The notes under the pieces: model-generated | What the model saw: the letters and a program-made list of their open reading frames with translations, nothing else | What the model was told of the DNA's origin: nothing | The model's database searches: none | In this document: one piece after another, positions 47,027 through 56,634 of the stretch | Layout: the number at the start of each line of letters is the position of its first letter | Position numbering within the stretch: position 1 is the stretch's first letter | Origin: Takifugu bimaculatus | Taxonomy: Eukaryota > Chordata > Actinopteri > Tetraodontiformes > Tetraodontidae | Assembly: GCA_004026145.2 (NCBI GenBank) | Contig: CP034976.1 | Location: 2,109,296 to 2,173,295, forward strand | Reading direction: 5' to 3' | DNA: 64,000 nucleotides | Program-made: the position numbers and the translations under genes

Positions 47027-49445
47027 CTAGAACGGGTCGCTCATAGCGAAGATGAAGGCCACAGGTAGCTGCAGGCCGATGTTCAGAACGTGCCCTCGCC
47101 CCACCTGGACTGCACCTACAGTCAGTCCTGCCACTGTCCCCAGGGTCCCAGGCCATGAAGACCACCTCCCAGACAGAGCAGCAGCAGCACCGACACACAC
47201 CCCCGTCACTCCCACCACCCCCAGTAGAGCCCCCGCCTTACCGCCTTCTCCCAGCACTGGGGACAAGACCAAGATCCCACCCAGGAGAGCCATGGCCACT
47301 AAAGCTGCCCCCAGGATGACTCTCACCTCCCTGGCCAAATACCGTACCAGTGGCCCCCCCACTGTTGCCCCCAAACCCAGCTGACAGAGCTTGGCAGCAA
47401 AGATGGCTGAGCTCAAGGCTTCCACGCAGGACTGCTGCTTCATTTGTGCACTGATGCTCTCTCGGTCCTGTGCCGGCCTCCTCATCTTCATGGCGCTGGT
47501 TATGACCACCTGCCCCGCGTGGAGGGTGAGAACGGCCACGATGAAGGTCACGAACATCGCCATGCATCCCATCGACATCCAGAATTTAAAGTTGGAACTC
47601 TTTAAAAGTCCGTAAGCTACGAGTGCGAGCACAAGCAGGATGGCCACAAACACAAACGGGTGGTTGCCGTAGCCGAAGAGTCCGAAGCCCGACGTCACCA
47701 CGGCAACCACCGTCATCGGCATCCCCGAGAAAGCCAAAAAGTCCACATGTTTGGCCACCACCGTGTCAATCCCTTGTTGGAGGTTCTTCTGTTCCAGCTG
47801 GGCCTCCTGATTCTGCCTCCTCCTCCTGTCCAGCTCTTGTCTCTGTCTTCTCTCGGTGATCCACGCCGACTCCTCCTTACTGCTTGCTTCCCTCTTCCAA
47901 CAGCAGGATCTTCTGCTCGATCCGCACCGCCACTCGCTGCCTCTGCTCTGCCTCTCTCATTTCTATCTCCTCCCGTTCTTTGGCCCAGTCATTTGAAGCC
48001 ATATAACAACAGGCCTCTCCTCGCTTCCACAGGAGGTTGAAAAGCAGGTTTAAAGGCGGTTTCAGCACCGTAAACATGCTGAGAGCCCCTAAAAGTCCCA
48101 TCATGCCAAAGTTCTTCACAATCCATTCAATGACGACTCCAAGAGTGGCTCCACTGAGTGTGGTCCCAAAAGCCCCAGCCGTCCCTGCTGACATCCAAAG
48201 ACCAATGGTCTCTGTGTTGGAGCTATTGCAGCTCCTGGTGGAGACAAACAGAGAAGCTACAGCAGCTGCCAGAATCACACCAGCAACCACTGACGTCATC
48301 GCGACGGTGAGAGCGGTCGCTCCCATCAGAGTGCCCAAACCAAGGGCCCCAACTGTGCTGATATCTTCCAGCAGAGGTTTTAAAGGTGCAGCTGCGCTCA
48401 TTGCTAACACGGCCTTCTCTACTGGATCCTCTGTGGCGCCCAGTAAGCAGCCAGCTATTGCTCCCAGTGCAAACCCCACCATGGCCTCCATTAAAGGGCT
48501 GCCAGCTCCTAAAGCAGAAAAAGAACAAAATGATGAATGTACAGTTCCAAGCGTTGAGCTACTTTTCCCCAACCAGAAGGAACAACCGACTAATGTTGCC
48601 CTGGCGACGCTGGAAGGCTGAGGCGCTTCCACTTTGTCCACCCTTAAGCCATAAATCTGTGTATCTGGAGACACAACTACCATCTGAGGGACAACATGGA
48701 CTTCTGTTGAAAGTTGAGGAGGTGATTAGACACAATTAATCTGGCTGATGGGTTCATGCTGTAACTCAAAAGATAAACAGTCGACCACGCAGATTGGGGG
48801 TGGAATGGAGAGACCACGTGATGAGAGCAAGCGGCGCTGCGGTGACACCTAGCGGACTATTTGTGTAACTGTTTCACTTGGGATCAGCATTTATGGGTTT
48901 GCCCAGATTTGTGACAATATGGTGACTTTTCTGGCTGTGTTCTTCAACAGTTCTTTAACAACTCACCTGCGTGTCGGCAGACAATTCAAATGTTTTGGCA
49001 AATGCAACGATATTTCTGATATTTTTGTGAACTGAGGTCAAAGTGATTCTCCTACCCACTAATGAACCTCATTCAGTCGGCCGTGATGATGTTGTGTGTA
49101 GAATTTACAGGAGATAAAGAAAGAATTGAAATCTATTTTGCTGCCAATACGTTTCTGATGCACTGCGTTGGCGCCTCATCGTGCACGTGTCTGTCATGCA
49201 CTCTTGTCCTTCAGCTTTGTTAAACAGGTTTGACCAGCAGGACGCCACAATGTTTCCTGTCTGTTCTCCGTCCTGCAGGTGGCCGTTGGCCGCTGCTCCA
49301 ACAGGTTTAAACTGAGGAGGTAGAAACCTGAACTGTGGACAAACTAAAAGCAAAGACAGCTTATTCTGGTCTGTTATGGGAGCATTTAAACAATAGACAC
49401 ATCAGGTCGAAGCTGTGTAAGCTTACCCAGTGTGGTTCGAGCCAT
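47027..49445 (-). CDS. Unrecognised multi-pass membrane protein B, reading frame broken once
   Basis: Two coding exons: 49445-49427 (MARTTL plus one base; donor GGTAAGC) and 48508-47027 (acceptor GCTTTAG). I do not recognise the family. Seen: a Gly/Ala-rich N-half with about four or five hydrophobic helices (from EAMVGFALGAIAGCLLG to LNLLFNLLW), a charged coiled-coil (AKEREEIEMREAEQRQR onward), then about six more helices ending FAMSDPF. The first frame stops at 47879-47877, but the coiled-coil clearly continues in the next frame (KEESAWITERRQRQ). Either one base is extra near the GGG at about 47888, or a 55-nt intron (47880-47826, GTAAGG...ACAG) is removed; these give about 499 or 481 residues. 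An AATAAA on this strand lies at 46760-46755. It shares its exon plan with the next gene upstream, so it is probably a tandem relative. Function unknown. Confidence 0.7.
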
Positions 49446-50026
49446 GTTGTTCTCAGAGGGAGGATTCTGCTTCCTCTGGAGTGAAGACGGGCCGTTTCTG
49501 GTGCTGCAGCCGTGCCGGAGACTTCAGGTGAACCGGTTTTGCGCAGGACACGCCCACCAGCAGCTTCCTGTCCAACCTGTCTTGGTCTACAGGATCTCAC
49601 TGTCACTGATGCCGACAGCGGTTGGGATCCAGGCGAAGATCTAGTGGTTCTGGTGTTCCGAGATCACTCGTATCCACAGTCACAGTCTGATCTACACTAC
49701 TTCGTCAGGTTGAAATGCCAAGATGGTGCATTTGGATTGGTGCATTTGGTATGTGAACATTATAGTTAAAACTGACTTCTGAGCTAAACTGGTTCTACTG
49801 CAACGTTCTGCTGATGAGTTGTGAGATAGAACAAAGAACCTGTAGCAGGAGGCGACCTCGGAATCTTTAAATCTGTATGAATTCTTTAATAAAAGATTGA
49901 CAGTTGTGTCTCCTCATATTGTGTGGTGACTCTTTGAGGAGGGTGGTTTGTGAATGCCAGAGATCATTTCTGCATGTCAGATTCTTCGTTGGTGATGTAA
50001 GATACATTTCTTAAGCATTAAACACG

Positions 50027-51377
50027 TCACACGTTTGAGTTTGACAACAAGGAAATTGCTTTTAGTATTGTTATTGTGCCTGCCAGTACTGTCCCATGGT
50101 GTCCTGAGGAGCCCAAAGCAGCAGTCAGGAATCCGGCCACTCCTAGGACGGTGGAGCCCATCATCACCACGCCAAGAACAGCCAAAGTCACCACGGCGTT
50201 CCCCAACGCACAAGGGTTACTGCTGCCGCCACCTTCTGCGGCATGGCAGAGGTTAATCGACCTGAGGATGTCGTTGTCAGCTGCCACAAGTTTCAGACCT
50301 GCTGACATGATGCCGAGTCCCAGAGCAACTCCAGAGGCTGCGGCCAGGCCGGACAATAGGCCCAGCACCCCTCCTGCACCCACCCACTGCCGAGTGACAC
50401 CCAGGAGACCTGTGTGTGGATTGTCCTTATCCAGAACATACAGGGTGACGGCAGCAGGGATAGAGATCCAGAAAGACAGCCTCCCTGCTCGGCCTGGATC
50501 CCACAGGCTCAGACATATCCCACCTAGAATGCCAAGGATCCCAGTCAGCATCTCTGCTGCGTAGACTAAAAATTGTATCGTGTAGAAGGTGTTGTACAAC
50601 ACAGGCTTGTCCCCCTGATGATGCTCAGTCCCAAGCCCAAAGACCAGTCCTGACAATGGGACCAGAAAGACAAAGCTGAGCACGATGTATCCGTTCTGCT
50701 TCCTCAAAATGAAGGTGGTGACCAACAAGCCCATCAAAAATGATGCTGGGACCAGGAGGATGTTGACCAGAACCAGTCTGGGCTTTGTACTATCCATAGC
50801 CTGTCCAGACCACACCCCCAGGCACATCGTGACCAGCGTCACAGCGTGCAGGACCAGCATCCTAGATGGAGCTTCCACTATCCGCCATTTGTTTATGAAC
50901 AGCAGGATGAGGCTGAAGATAAAACCAAAGACACAGAAGCCTTTCAGGCCCAAGGTCACCAGCCTGGCACAGGTCCACCCGAGCAATGATCCTGATATTC
51001 CACATCCCAGGAATATGGTGAGACCACAGCAAGCCGTCTTCAGGAAAGGGATTCTCGTCTCCCTCAGCAGTGTTGGCACCGCGGTAGCACAAGCTGCGCA
51101 TAGGAAAGCCAGGCAGAGCCCGAGACACCCCAGCAGACATGTTATTCCGCCCAGACCTGCTACCTGGACCAGGCCGTGAACTTTGAGATACCACTGAGAG
51201 GGAACCTGCTGCACCGCCGTCGCTGCTGTTTGGTTTAAAACGAAACCTCCAGCCGTCATTCCCATCAGCGCCGCCACAAACGACACAACTGGGGGAAACA
51301 AAGACAGTTTTATGCTGGACTGATTTCCTCATACAAACGATCTTTTCCAACCGTCTTCCGAGCTCACACTCACCCAT
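50027..51377 (-). CDS. Unrecognised multi-pass membrane protein A, 421 residues
   Basis: Two coding exons: 51377-51374 (ATG plus one base, donor GGTGAGTG) and 51288-50027 (acceptor TTTCCCCCAG), joined by an 85-bp intron. The result is 421 residues beginning MVVSFVAALMGMTAGG. I do not recognise the family. About 11-12 hydrophobic segments cover almost the whole chain, with short polar loops (for example NKWRIVEAPSR, LGTEHHQGDKP, LDKDNPHTG) and no soluble domain, so it is an integral membrane protein, perhaps a transporter or scaffold; that is inference only. Its start ATG lies about 660 bp from the oppositely oriented rrp15 start. An ATTAAA on this strand at 49890-49885 could be its poly(A) signal. 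A short upstream ORF (MSMAAE, 51419-51399) and an ISRE-like site precede the start. Confidence 0.8.
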
Positions 51378-51430
51378 TCCTCTGCTGTTATTGGCTGTCC
51401 TCACTCAGCCGCCATGGACATTCTCAAAGT

Positions 51431-51442
51431 AAAAGCGAAACT
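51431..51442 (-). promoter_or_regulatory. ISRE-like element upstream of membrane gene A
   Basis: On the gene's own strand it reads AGTTTCGCTTTT, 11 of 12 positions of the interferon-stimulated response element AGTTTCNNTTTC. It lies 54-65 bp upstream of the start codon. The match is seen; interferon control is inferred. Confidence 0.4.
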
Positions 51443-51949
51443 TGTTTTGCTCATATGACTGTAGTCATGTGGCACCAGCGAACCTGGAACTACAGTTTAC
51501 CACATGCAGGCTCAGTAAATAAGCCTTGTAATTTGACACATGTGCAATAACAAATGTATTTATGCCTTGCTGTGACTTTTTGCAGTTTTAACAAAAGAAC
51601 ACAGAGATTCAAGCATCATAAGAAAACAAGAAAATCATTTTTAAATTATATTAAAGTAACTGTTGCTAGTAATACATCTAGAGTAAAACTTCTCATGCTC
51701 TCAGTCACACCTAGGTGACATGTTCCCCTTACTTTCATTTCTGCGGACTGTGGGAGAATCCAGAGTTCTGTGAGAGAATCAACAAAGACACATGGAGAAT
51801 GTTGACCCAGGGGAAATCATACCTGGAGTCTTCCTAACTCTGATAATGTATTATGAGCAAACTATGGATCACTTTAAAGAGTAGGTTGTGCTTTTTGTTG
51901 ATTACCCGACAGTGATTGTCTGAGAAAGTACCAATAGAGGGCAGCATGT

Positions 51950-52034
51950 GTTTTCCAGTCATTCAGAAGGAGGTGACGGAACCTTTGTCGCGCGGTAGTT
52001 TTTCTCTACGGAACCTTTTTATGTGAACGCTGCG
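51950..52034 (+). promoter_or_regulatory. Probable rrp15 promoter
   Basis: The 85 bp before the start contains an 11-bp direct repeat, ACGGAACCTTT, at 51976-51986 and 52008-52018, a CG-rich patch between them and a pyrimidine tract (TTTTTCTCTAC). No TATA box is seen. Together with membrane gene A upstream this makes a divergent pair sharing about 660 bp. Inferred from position. Confidence 0.4.
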
Positions 52035-52062
52035 ATGGCGGAAACACATGTAGAGATGTCTG
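52035..52062 (+). CDS. rrp15: rrp15 exon 1
   Basis: Encodes MAETHVEMS plus the first base of a glycine codon; donor GGTGAGC. The start is chosen because it is the first ATG opening a frame that splices into exon 2. Confidence 0.85.
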
Positions 52063-53712
52063 GTGAGCCCTTTTGTTATCTTTGTTAATATATAGTTTTG
52101 ATTAACGGTGTCTTTAAAAAAAACCTTCTTTTGTCACTTTACGGTTCGTTTTTTGCCTTTAACTGGTGGTTAAAAGCTAGAGAGTTTACTTTTGTGGCGG
52201 AGCCTCGTTTCTGTGAGCGCTGTTCCTGCCCGCACGCGTACTTTAAGCGATAGTTAATCGACAATTCTAATTTCTCCAGATTTGTTTTTCTGTGTGGGTT
52301 TATTTGGCGTTGTTTGCTCTAAACGTGTCCTCGACTGATTTCCAGTGTAACAGAACTGGTGTCAAAATGGTGTCCTCTTATTCCTGCGATTGCTTCATGT
52401 GTAGGATTCCAAGAGGCAGGAGCCTCATTTATTATCAGAGATATCCACGATGCTGCAGTTACACTGTTTGAAAATCCAAAAATATGCTCAGCAGATGACA
52501 CAGATCCTGAATTTGAAGATGACGAGGACCAAAAGTGTCCTGCAGAGAGTGAAGATGAAAGGTCAGATGATGCAGGAAGTGATGGAGACCAGAGCAATGA
52601 TGGTGGAGATCAAAGCGATGGTGATGGAGGCGATGGTGATGGAGGCGATGGTGATGGAGGCGATGATGGCTTCGCCAACGCTGGCTGGGCGGAGGCCATG
52701 GCCAAGATCCTGGCAAAGAAAACCCCTGCAAGCAAAAGCAGCATCCTTGTGAAGAACAAGGAGCTAGACAAAGTGAAAGAGAAGGAAAAACAGGAGCAAC
52801 TGGAGAGAAAGAAACAGGTAATCACCCCTGTGATGGTGAATCGGCGTATCCATCCTTCTGAGCCATTTAGTTCCTCCCTGTTTATCCTGTCTGGAGTCAC
52901 TCCAAAAGCCTTGGAAACAGATGTTAAACGTATGGTTGTTGTTTTTAATCCACATCTGGTTTGGTTTATTTATTACTTGAAACACACCTTCATTTCTTTA
53001 TTATTACTGTTGATAATAATAAATATGGATCCTTCTATCTGTACGTCTGACCAACAGTTTGATAAGAAGAGGTCCTGGGAGATGTTGTGCCGGGAGAAGC
53101 CTGACATCGTGAAGGACCGGGAGGCTGAAAAGGCCCTCCAAAGGGTTGCCACCAGGTATTCACGCGTTTGTTGCCTCCAAGCTTCGGTTCAATACTCTCA
53201 GGTGGGATTTATAATTCTGATCTGTCACTCCTGGTTCAGGGGTGTGGTGCAGCTGTTCAATGCTGTCAGAAAGCACCAAAAAACCATCGATAAGCAGATG
53301 AAGGAAGCTGGAGGCTCCGAAAGGAAGAAGGCCAAACTTCTGTCATCTGTCTCAAAGAAAGACTTCATCGATGTGCTCAGAAGGACAGACGGAGATGGAC
53401 GGGCTACATCAAAGCCTCAGGACACTGTGAGTGGTGTTCTCTTGTTTCTGCATGTGTAAATGAGAGCACGCACACGGCGCTAACCACAGCAGTAGTAACA
53501 TCTACACATTCATTCACTGCTTTTTCTCTAGCTCAGCCATCCATTTATATTTGGTGTGTGTGTGTGTGTGTGTGTGTGTGCAGGCAGCTGCAGAGGAGAA
53601 ACCAGCCTGGAGCGTCCTCAGAGATGATTTCATGATGGGCGCCACCATGAAGGACTGGGACAAAGAGAGCGACACAGAGGAGGCTGCCAAGCGCTGCGGG
53701 GCAGGCGAGTAG
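52035..53712 (+). CDS. rrp15: Ribosomal RNA-processing protein 15, five exons
   Basis: Nucleolar factor needed for maturation of the large ribosomal subunit pre-rRNA. Exons are 52035-52062, 52405-52817, 53058-53155, 53240-53426 and 53584-53712, all GT-AG, totalling 855 nt or 284 residues (human about 282). Seen: an acidic Asp/Ser/Gly-rich N-terminal third with a GDGGDGDGGD repeat, the conserved block FANAGWAEAMAKILAKK, a Lys/Glu-rich helix (KVKEKEKQEQLERKKQ), FDKKRSWEMLCREKPD, GVVQLFNAVRKHQK, KKDFIDVLR and KPAWSVLRDDFMMG near the end. It is head-to-head with membrane gene A and 2.6 kb upstream of tgfb2 on the same strand, as in human 1q41. The last acceptor is odd: a TG repeat directly abuts its CAG. 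Confidence 0.95.
52405..52817 (+). CDS. rrp15: rrp15 exon 2 (acidic region and conserved core)
   Basis: 413 nt from FQEAGASFIIRD through the acidic repeat to QLERKKQ; acceptor GTGTAG, donor CAG|GTAATC. A 15-bp DNA repeat (GGTGATGGAGGCGAT, near 52617-52665) encodes the Gly-Asp run. Confidence 0.95.
53058..53155 (+). CDS. rrp15: rrp15 exon 3
   Basis: 98 nt encoding FDKKRSWEMLCREKPD to LQRVAT plus two bases of an arginine codon; acceptor CCAACAG, donor AG|GTATTC. Confidence 0.95.
53240..53426 (+). CDS. rrp15: rrp15 exon 4
   Basis: 187 nt encoding GVVQLFNAVRKHQK to SKPQDT; acceptor CTGGTTCAG, donor GTGAGT, ending in phase 0. Confidence 0.95.
53554..53580. repeat. TG microsatellite abutting an rrp15 splice acceptor
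   Basis: 13 TG units immediately followed by CAG of the exon 5 acceptor. Confidence 0.95.
53584..53712 (+). CDS. rrp15: rrp15 exon 5 and stop
   Basis: 129 nt encoding AAAEEKPAWSVLRDDF to KRCGAGE and TAG. The acceptor is CAG at the end of a (TG)n run at 53554-53580. No AATAAA was seen in the following 2 kb; the 3' end of the transcript is not located. Confidence 0.93.
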   Translation, partial: AAAEEKPAWSVLRDDFMMGATMKDWDKESDTEEAAKRCGAGE

Positions 53713-56212
53713 GAGCGGCACATGGATGCCTTCAGCTGAAGCAGCCGACAGGAAGTGACGGTTCTGTCTCGTCTGACGGAGGAACATTCAGGAGAAAGAA
53801 CCAGTTCTGCAGCTCACTGCGGAACACAGACTTTACAGATGAGCTGCTGGTCATGAGCTGAACGACCACAGACTGGACTCTGGACTGGTTCCATGACCAG
53901 ATTCATGTTTTTACCATCTTGGGCTCCGTTCTACCAGTGGATGTGAGATGAGATTTATGAGAAGTTTAGCCTCAGCAAGTCCCTGAGGAGCATCGGCCGT
54001 GATGTTTTAGATGTGCTTATGTTTGAAAAAGTCCTCCAGGCCAAGGTTAACTGCGTATGTACATGTGCCAAACTGGGCAGGATGCTTTCTGTGAAATGTA
54101 CCAACTATAAAGACGTTTATTTAACTCCTGAGCGTTTTGGAAGAATTACAGGTTCTCCGGTTTTGTCGCGCAGACCTAAAACAGGAAGCGTGGCTGATGG
54201 GTCAGGAGGGGGGGGTGGGGAGTGGGATATTACAAAACATCTAAGTCAGGAGCCAGTCTAACACTCCCGTCACATATACTCTTTATTTCGGGCGCCCTGC
54301 CCCACGCCGGCGGACATGTTTTAATATCTGCAGCTTCTTGTGTCTGGCTTTTATTAACAGCACCACCTGGAAATAACAGCAGAGTGATGAGGGGGGGCCA
54401 GTCTCCACGCTCCCATCTGACTCCTGCCACTTTGGCATGCTGTAGCTGTCTGGTGGGCTGTACAGCCTCAGTCACCACCTCCACTCATCCTCTCACACGT
54501 CTGCTCACAGCCAGCCAGCCACCGTCTCGTCTTCTGTCCCCACAGCTTCAGGCAGTTTCAAACTGGACCAACTCGCTGAGCAAAGTCCATTGTGATACAT
54601 TCACATACATCCTCTTTTAAATCACTGGTCTAAAACCCCAAACCTTCCACTCTTACCGACTGTTGTGTTATTTACGTCGGTGAAATCGTCTTTCACACAG
54701 TTTGGCCCTGGTCCAGTCGTGATGGTCACACTCGTCGTTCAGGGTTTCAGCTCCTGGGCTCCTGTTTCAATATAAACCACACGGCTGATCAATAGAAGTG
54801 TCATCAGGATTTCAGAAGAGTGAACTTCCTAAATTTAAAAGGGAGTCTGCTTGGTCAACAGATACACGATCAAGCCAAAAGTCCTAGTTTTAACGCAAAT
54901 ATTCGCCCAGCAGGTGGCGCAAATGTGCTGGGTGTGATTGGCCGCTTCGAGGCTGCTGTCACGCATAAATCCATTGTTGATAGGTAATTTATGGCTGGTC
55001 ACTGGACATGCGAGGATACTTTGAGGCAAAGGGGCCATGTCGGTACTACAGGAATGAATAATAGCCAGATCGGAGCAGGACCAACCCTTCTTTCAGCGGT
55101 GTGAGTCACCTGATCCGTCTCCTGCTGTATAGTATTGTTGCAACTGATTCTCACTCTGTGTTTCCATCATTTCCATCAAATATCCACACAGGTGATTCGG
55201 GTAAATCAGAAATGGAGGTGAGCTTAACTGCTCAGGGAAGCTCTATTCACACATGAAAATACAAAATTAGCAGTTTTAGAGTTCAGTTTCATTACTGTCA
55301 GTCACAAAGTCTTGATTGTGCGCCGTATCCAAACGCTTCCGGTGACCCTGGTGAAGGGCCAGCAGCTGCTAATGGAGCCCTCCTGGAGGGACAATGAAGG
55401 ATGGCCCGTTCATTTGACGGGAAAAGACACTAATATGAGATCCCTCAAATTAGTGTTTTAGTGATCTCTCCTGTCAGCGGCGCCGCGTTCTCTTTACTTC
55501 AACCCTCAGGCTTTAGGACCCTGTGTCCTGCCTAATGCCAGTGGACTATCAGCACTCCTATTTACAACTGGAGTCTGGGAACGGGGGCTGAGTCGCTCCT
55601 CTCACCAGTAAAGACCGCAACGTCGGTGTGACGCGGGCGGAGGTGCGCACACGTGCTAACTTTAGTCTCTTATAAATTCCTCAAAGGCCAGAGAGGCGTC
55701 GGTGCATTGCCACATGTAAAAGGCGAGTCGTTCCCTGGGTTCCCGGGTGAGAGAGGATGCGCGCAGCCCGGCGAGGCTCCTAAGGTAAAACTGCGCGTAT
55801 CGTCTGACGAGGCTGTTTTTACAGAAAGTGCGCAGCCCCGCTGGACTCCTGGCGCCTCCTAAAAGATTCTTTGGCTCACAAAATCAATGAATCAACCGAG
55901 CGCGAAGCTGAAGTTCCTCCGAGACCAACTTTGACTCCGGGCCGCTGATCTGCGTGTGCCAGGCCGAGGTGCGTTCACTCCTGCGGCCCGAGCTGCTCGG
56001 CGCGCCGCTGCCCTGAATCCCCGCTGCCTTCGCTGCCGTCTTCACCCTGTTGCACGTTGACTGTCGCTGCCCGACAACCATCCACAGCTTTCTACTCGAG
56101 TAACTTTACGTGCAACCATTCAGTTTGCCACCGGTCCAGAGCCTTTGATTGGTGTGCGTAAAACGCACCGCGCTTGATGAGTCCACGGCGATGTGCGCAG
56201 CTACTCGGACCT
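53713..56212. other. rrp15 3' UTR and tgfb2 upstream region
   Basis: The first part is presumably rrp15 3' UTR. The final 750 bp becomes CpG-rich (from about 55480) and is the likely tgfb2 promoter region. No further gene seen. Confidence 0.5.
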
Positions 56213-56219
56213 TATAAAG
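56213..56219 (+). promoter_or_regulatory. tgfb2: tgfb2 TATA box
   Basis: TATAAAG 70-76 bp upstream of the start codon, so transcription would start near 56245 with a short 5' UTR. An AP-1-like TGAGTCC (56179-56185) lies just upstream, and the preceding 700 bp is CpG-rich with a CACGTG E-box at 55650-55655. Confidence 0.6.
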
Positions 56220-56288
56220 AGCTCCGGGCAACATTTGTAGCTATTGTCTTTCTGTAATTGGACATTGAAGAATCACAGAGGAGAGAAG

Positions 56289-56634
56289 ATGAACCTGTGT
56301 CTCGTCAGTCTCCTCCTGGCTGTAGATTTGGCCACTGTGGCTTTTAGTTTGTCCACATGCAGCACGCTGGACATGGAGCAGTTCAAGAAGAAGCGCATCA
56401 AGGCCATCCAAGGGCAGATCCTGAGTAAGTTAAAGCTCTCCAGCCCACCGACTGAGTTCCCCGAGCCAGAGGACGTTTCTTCGGACGTCGTGGCCATTTA
56501 CAAAAGCACCCGCGACCTGTTGCAGGAGAAGGCGAACGAACGCGCGGCGATGTGCGAGCGCCAACGAAGCGAGGAGGAATATTACGCCAAAGAGGTGCAC
56601 AAGATCGACATGCAGCCCATCTATCCATCAGAGA
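56289..56634 (+). CDS. tgfb2: Transforming growth factor beta 2 precursor, coding exon 1 (gene runs past window)
   Basis: First coding exon of the latent growth-factor precursor: 115 residues plus one base, ending in phase 1 at a GTGAGT donor. Seen: a signal peptide (MNLCLVSLLLAVDLATVAF), then the start of the latency-associated peptide with LSTCSTLDMEQF (the cysteine that bonds latent TGF-beta-binding proteins or GARP), KRIKAIQGQILSKLKLSSPP (straitjacket helix), YKSTRDLLQEKANERAA and EEEYYAKEV. The mature cystine-knot domain is encoded beyond the window, so intron 1 is at least 7.3 kb. A further in-frame ATG at 56244 would lie at or before the likely transcription start and would spoil the signal peptide, so 56289 is chosen. 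A close TGF-beta1 or 3 match is ruled out by the TCSTLDM/QGQILSKL signature. Confidence 0.96.

Noticed and set aside
47052..48621. Plus-strand frames across membrane gene B
   Set aside because: Shadows of the minus-strand coding exon.
49512..49769. 85-codon plus-strand frame upstream of membrane gene B
   Set aside because: Lies in the probable promoter/5' region of gene B; no domain or conservation evidence.
50076..51179. Plus-strand frames across membrane gene A
   Set aside because: Shadows of the minus-strand exon; low hydrophobicity, no splice sites or domains.
47027..51377. Membrane genes as IFI6/IFI27 (ISG12) family members
   Set aside because: Gly/Ala-rich helices and a possible ISRE are suggestive, but the length, helix number and sequence do not match that small family.
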